Shown here: positions 8,198 through 9,810 of the stretch, piece by piece | Layout: the number at the start of each line of letters is the position of its first letter | Position numbering within the stretch: the stretch's first letter is position 1 | Assembly: GCA_900557355.1 (NCBI GenBank) | Contig: USSR01000211.1 | Coordinates: 1-9,810 of the forward strand | Source: an uncultured Bacteroides sp. | GTDB taxonomy: Bacteria > Bacteroidota > Bacteroidia > Bacteroidales > Bacteroidaceae | Direction: 5' to 3' | Length of the DNA: 9,810 bases | Program-made: the position numbers and the translations under genes | Notes under the pieces: model-generated | What the model saw: only the letters and a program-made list of their open reading frames with translations | Database searches by the model: none | Told to the model about the DNA's origin: nothing

Positions 8198-8241
8198 GGG
8201 TTGAGATACGATTGAGATACGGTTAAGGTACGGTTTATGAA
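8176..8241. repeat. Six degenerate 11-bp tandem repeat units
   Basis: Six consecutive 11-base blocks align without gaps: TGGAGAAAGTA, TGGAGCAAGTA, GGGTTGAGATA, CGATTGAGATA, CGGTTAAGGTA and CGGTTTATGAA. Five of the six end in TA, and most have G at position 2. The best-conserved core is TTGAGATA, in units 3 and 4. The period is close to one turn of B-DNA, so each unit presents the same face. The array lies 82 bases before the start codon of the plus-strand acyltransferase gene. Confidence 0.7.
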
Positions 8242-8263
8242 CCATCTTCACACTGAATATCCC

Positions 8264-8271
8264 CAAACATA
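8264..8271 (-). promoter_or_regulatory. Second candidate -7 box, minus strand, distal
   Basis: Read on the minus strand this is TATGTTTG, another exact TAnnTTTG match. If active it would give the operon a leader of about 295 bases that transcribes the 11-bp array and the inverted repeat. No -33 TTTG is seen at the expected distance, and the short motif can occur by chance, so this is weak. Confidence 0.25.
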
Positions 8272-8323
8272 TAATAAACCAACGAAATTTACGTTACTTA
8301 TCAAGTATTAAACAAGCAGATAC

Positions 8324-9289
8324 ATGGGAATAAGCATGGTAACCGATCAAAACTGGCACATAGTCCGCTACTCGGCAGAAGAAAAAGAACACTGGGACCG
8401 CTTCGTGCGCCATTCCAAGAACGGTACATTCCTGTTACAACGCGACTATATGGACTATCATGCCGAGCGTTTTCAGGATTGTTCCCTACTGATTTATTGC
8501 AATCAGAAATTAACAGCCTTGCTTCCCGGCAACCTTTCCGGTGATTGCTTTTATTCCCATCAGGGACTGACTTATGGAGGAATACTCCTCTCCGCCTCTA
8601 TTACCTTAGTACAAGCCGAAAGTGCGTTCCGCACCGCCCTGAATTATTTACATACGGAGTGCGGCGTACAATCAGTGGTGTATCGGGCTATTCCGCACAT
8701 TTATCACCGCTATCCGGCGGAAGAAGATTTATATATCCTCGTTCGTCTGGGCGCACAACTTACAGCACGTAGCATCTCATCCGTAATTCCACTGGATGAC
8801 CGTCTACCTTTCCGCACCCTGCGCCGTCGCCAACTAAAAAAGGCACAAGCCTGTGCATTGACAATCACAGAAGACGAGGACTTCGCCTCTTTTTGGTCGA
8901 TATTGGAAGAAAACCTACATGAACGATATTGCGTTGCCCCGGTACATTCACTGGAAGAAATCACCCGACTGCACAAAAACTTTCCCCGTCAGATTTCCCT
9001 TTTCCGAGTATGCGACGGAACTGAAACACTGGGCGGTTGCGTAATATACGAAACCGAAAAAGTGGCCCACGTGCAATACATTGCCGCTTCCACACAAGGA
9101 AAGAAATGCGGAGCACTCGACCTGCTTTTCCACAAACTGATATACAGCCGCTATGAACAAAAGCGTTACTTCGACTTCGGCATTTCCACCGAACAAGGCG
9201 GACAAATATTGAATGAAGGATTACTTTTCCAGAAGGAAGGTTTCGGTGCAAGAGCAATCATGTATGACGTTTACGAATTGAAATTATGA
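8324..9289 (+). CDS. FemAB/GNAT-like acyltransferase of surface-polysaccharide loci
   Basis: The 321-residue protein has no signal peptide or membrane segment and is expected in the cytosol. It resembles the GNAT-type (FemAB-like, Acetyltransf_6) proteins of Bacteroides capsule and exopolysaccharide clusters. The N-terminal half has the pattern WDRFVRHSKNGTFLLQRDY (24-42), then YSHQGLTYGG (77-86). The C-terminal half has a basic stretch, LRRRQLKKA (166-174), and the typical ending FDFGISTEQGGQILNEGL (283-300) followed by QKEGFGA (303-309). It probably transfers an acyl group to an amino sugar made with the adjacent aminotransferase (inference from the pairing). The stop overlaps the next start in ATGA, suggesting translational coupling. 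Met5 at 8336 is an alternative start, preceded by GGGA. Confidence 0.8.
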   Translation: MGISMVTDQNWHIVRYSAEEKEHWDRFVRHSKNGTFLLQRDYMDYHAERFQDCSLLIYCNQKLTALLPGNLSGDCFYSHQGLTYGGILLSASITLVQAESAFRTALNYLHTECGVQSVVYRAIPHIYHRYPAEEDLYILVRLGAQLTARSISSVIPLDDRLPFRTLRRRQLKKAQACALTITEDEDFASFWSILEENLHERYCVAPVHSLEEITRLHKNFPRQISLFRVCDGTETLGGCVIYETEKVAHVQYIAASTQGKKCGALDLLFHKLIYSRYEQKRYFDFGISTEQGGQILNEGLLFQKEGFGARAIMYDVYELKL

Positions 9290-9810
9290 TAAAGTATTTA
9301 GACCTGCAAAAGATCAATGCTTCCTTTGAGCCTGAACTGTCGGATGCCTTACTACGTGTTTCCCATTCGGGATGGTACCTGTATGGAGAGGCGACGGCTC
9401 GTTTTGAGCAAGAATTCGCAGCCTACTGCGGTACAGTTCATTGTGTAAGTACAGGAAATGGGCTGGATGCTCTTACATTAATATTTCTTGCTTACCGTGA
9501 ATTGGGAGTCATGGATGCCGGAGATGAAATAATCGTCCCTGCCAATACATACATCGCAACCATACTCTCTATCATCCGTGCCGGACTGAGACCAGTGCTC
9601 TGTGAACCTGCCTTTGAAACATGCAACATAGACCTCACCTATGCAGAATCACTGATTACCCCTCGTACGCGTGCCATATTACCAGTCCATCTATATGGAC
9701 GTTTAGCCGATGTGCAAGGAATATACGATCTGGCTAACCGCTACGGACTAAAAATCATAGAAGATGCCGCACAGGCACATGGTGCCATCTGGCACAAAGG
9801 CTTACCGGGG
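9286..9810 (+). CDS. Sugar aminotransferase, DegT/DnrJ/EryC1/StrS family (partial, 3' end outside window)
   Basis: The first 175 residues of a PLP-dependent enzyme are present and the frame runs open to the window edge; full-length relatives are about 370 residues. Visible family marks are GWYLYG (29-34), the cofactor-binding TGNGLDAL (56-63), VPANTYIAT (84-92), VHLYGR (134-139), and EDAAQAHGA (159-167), whose Asp160 should contact the PLP pyridine nitrogen. The catalytic Lys, expected roughly 20-30 residues later, is not in the window. The pattern resembles FdtB/QdtB-type enzymes that aminate keto-deoxy-sugars bound to dTDP, but 3- versus 4-amination cannot be decided from this part. The start ATG at 9286 overlaps the acyltransferase stop by four bases, so the two are co-expressed. 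Confidence 0.9.
   Translation, partial: MIKYLDLQKINASFEPELSDALLRVSHSGWYLYGEATARFEQEFAAYCGTVHCVSTGNGLDALTLIFLAYRELGVMDAGDEIIVPANTYIATILSIIRAGLRPVLCEPAFETCNIDLTYAESLITPRTRAILPVHLYGRLADVQGIYDLANRYGLKIIEDAAQAHGAIWHKGLPG

Larger units (their letters stand above)
7963..8323. other. 361-base divergent intergenic region, repeat-rich
   Basis: No coding region is supported here. The stretch separates the minus-strand salvage operon from the plus-strand polysaccharide genes. It contains a -7 box at 7986-7993, five plus-strand GAGATA hexamers (starting at 8073, 8119, 8162, 8203 and 8214), a 14-bp inverted repeat, and a degenerate 11-bp tandem array. No TAnnTTTG box is seen on the plus strand, so the promoter of the plus-strand genes is not identified. 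Confidence 0.8.

Noticed and set aside
8176..8241. CRISPR array
   Set aside because: Units are 11 bases, contiguous and degenerate, with no spacers and no cas genes.

Overview
The window looks like the chromosome of a gut-type Bacteroides or close relative. This rests on three things: the protein families present (GH3/serine-hydrolase fusions, and a polysaccharide-locus GNAT protein paired with a DegT aminotransferase), A-rich gene starts with no clear Shine-Dalgarno sequence, and a perfect Bacteroidetes-type -7 promoter box (TAnnTTTG) ahead of the main operon. Species cannot be fixed from the sequence alone.

Positions 45-7962 hold four minus-strand genes with gaps of 37, 29 and 16 bases, which is the layout of one operon. 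In transcription order they encode: a lipoprotein made only of the 5'-nucleotidase C-terminal (substrate-binding) domain (7189-7962); a secreted metallophosphatase with the matching catalytic domain (6249-7151); and two paralogous exported proteins of 1000 and 1051 residues (3217-6219 and 45-3200). Each of the two large proteins fuses a NagZ-like family 3 beta-N-acetylglucosaminidase to a beta-lactamase/AmiE-like serine hydrolase. A truncated hairpin at 1-22 may be the operon's terminator.

Positions 7963-8323 are a 361-base intergenic region between divergent genes. It holds the operon promoter box, a 14-bp inverted repeat, and an array of six degenerate 11-bp tandem units.

Positions 8324-9810 run on the plus strand and appear to be the start of a surface-polysaccharide gene cluster. 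A FemAB/GNAT-like acyltransferase gene overlaps by four bases a sugar aminotransferase gene of the DegT/DnrJ/EryC1/StrS family, which is cut by the window edge.

Working model (inference): the minus-strand operon is a periplasmic salvage module. The split nucleotidase removes phosphate from nucleotides or nucleotide sugars. The two fusion enzymes take GlcNAc and possibly the peptide stem off muropeptides. The plus-strand genes belong to a separate pathway, amino-sugar and glycan synthesis. The least explained part of the window is the repeat-rich intergenic region.
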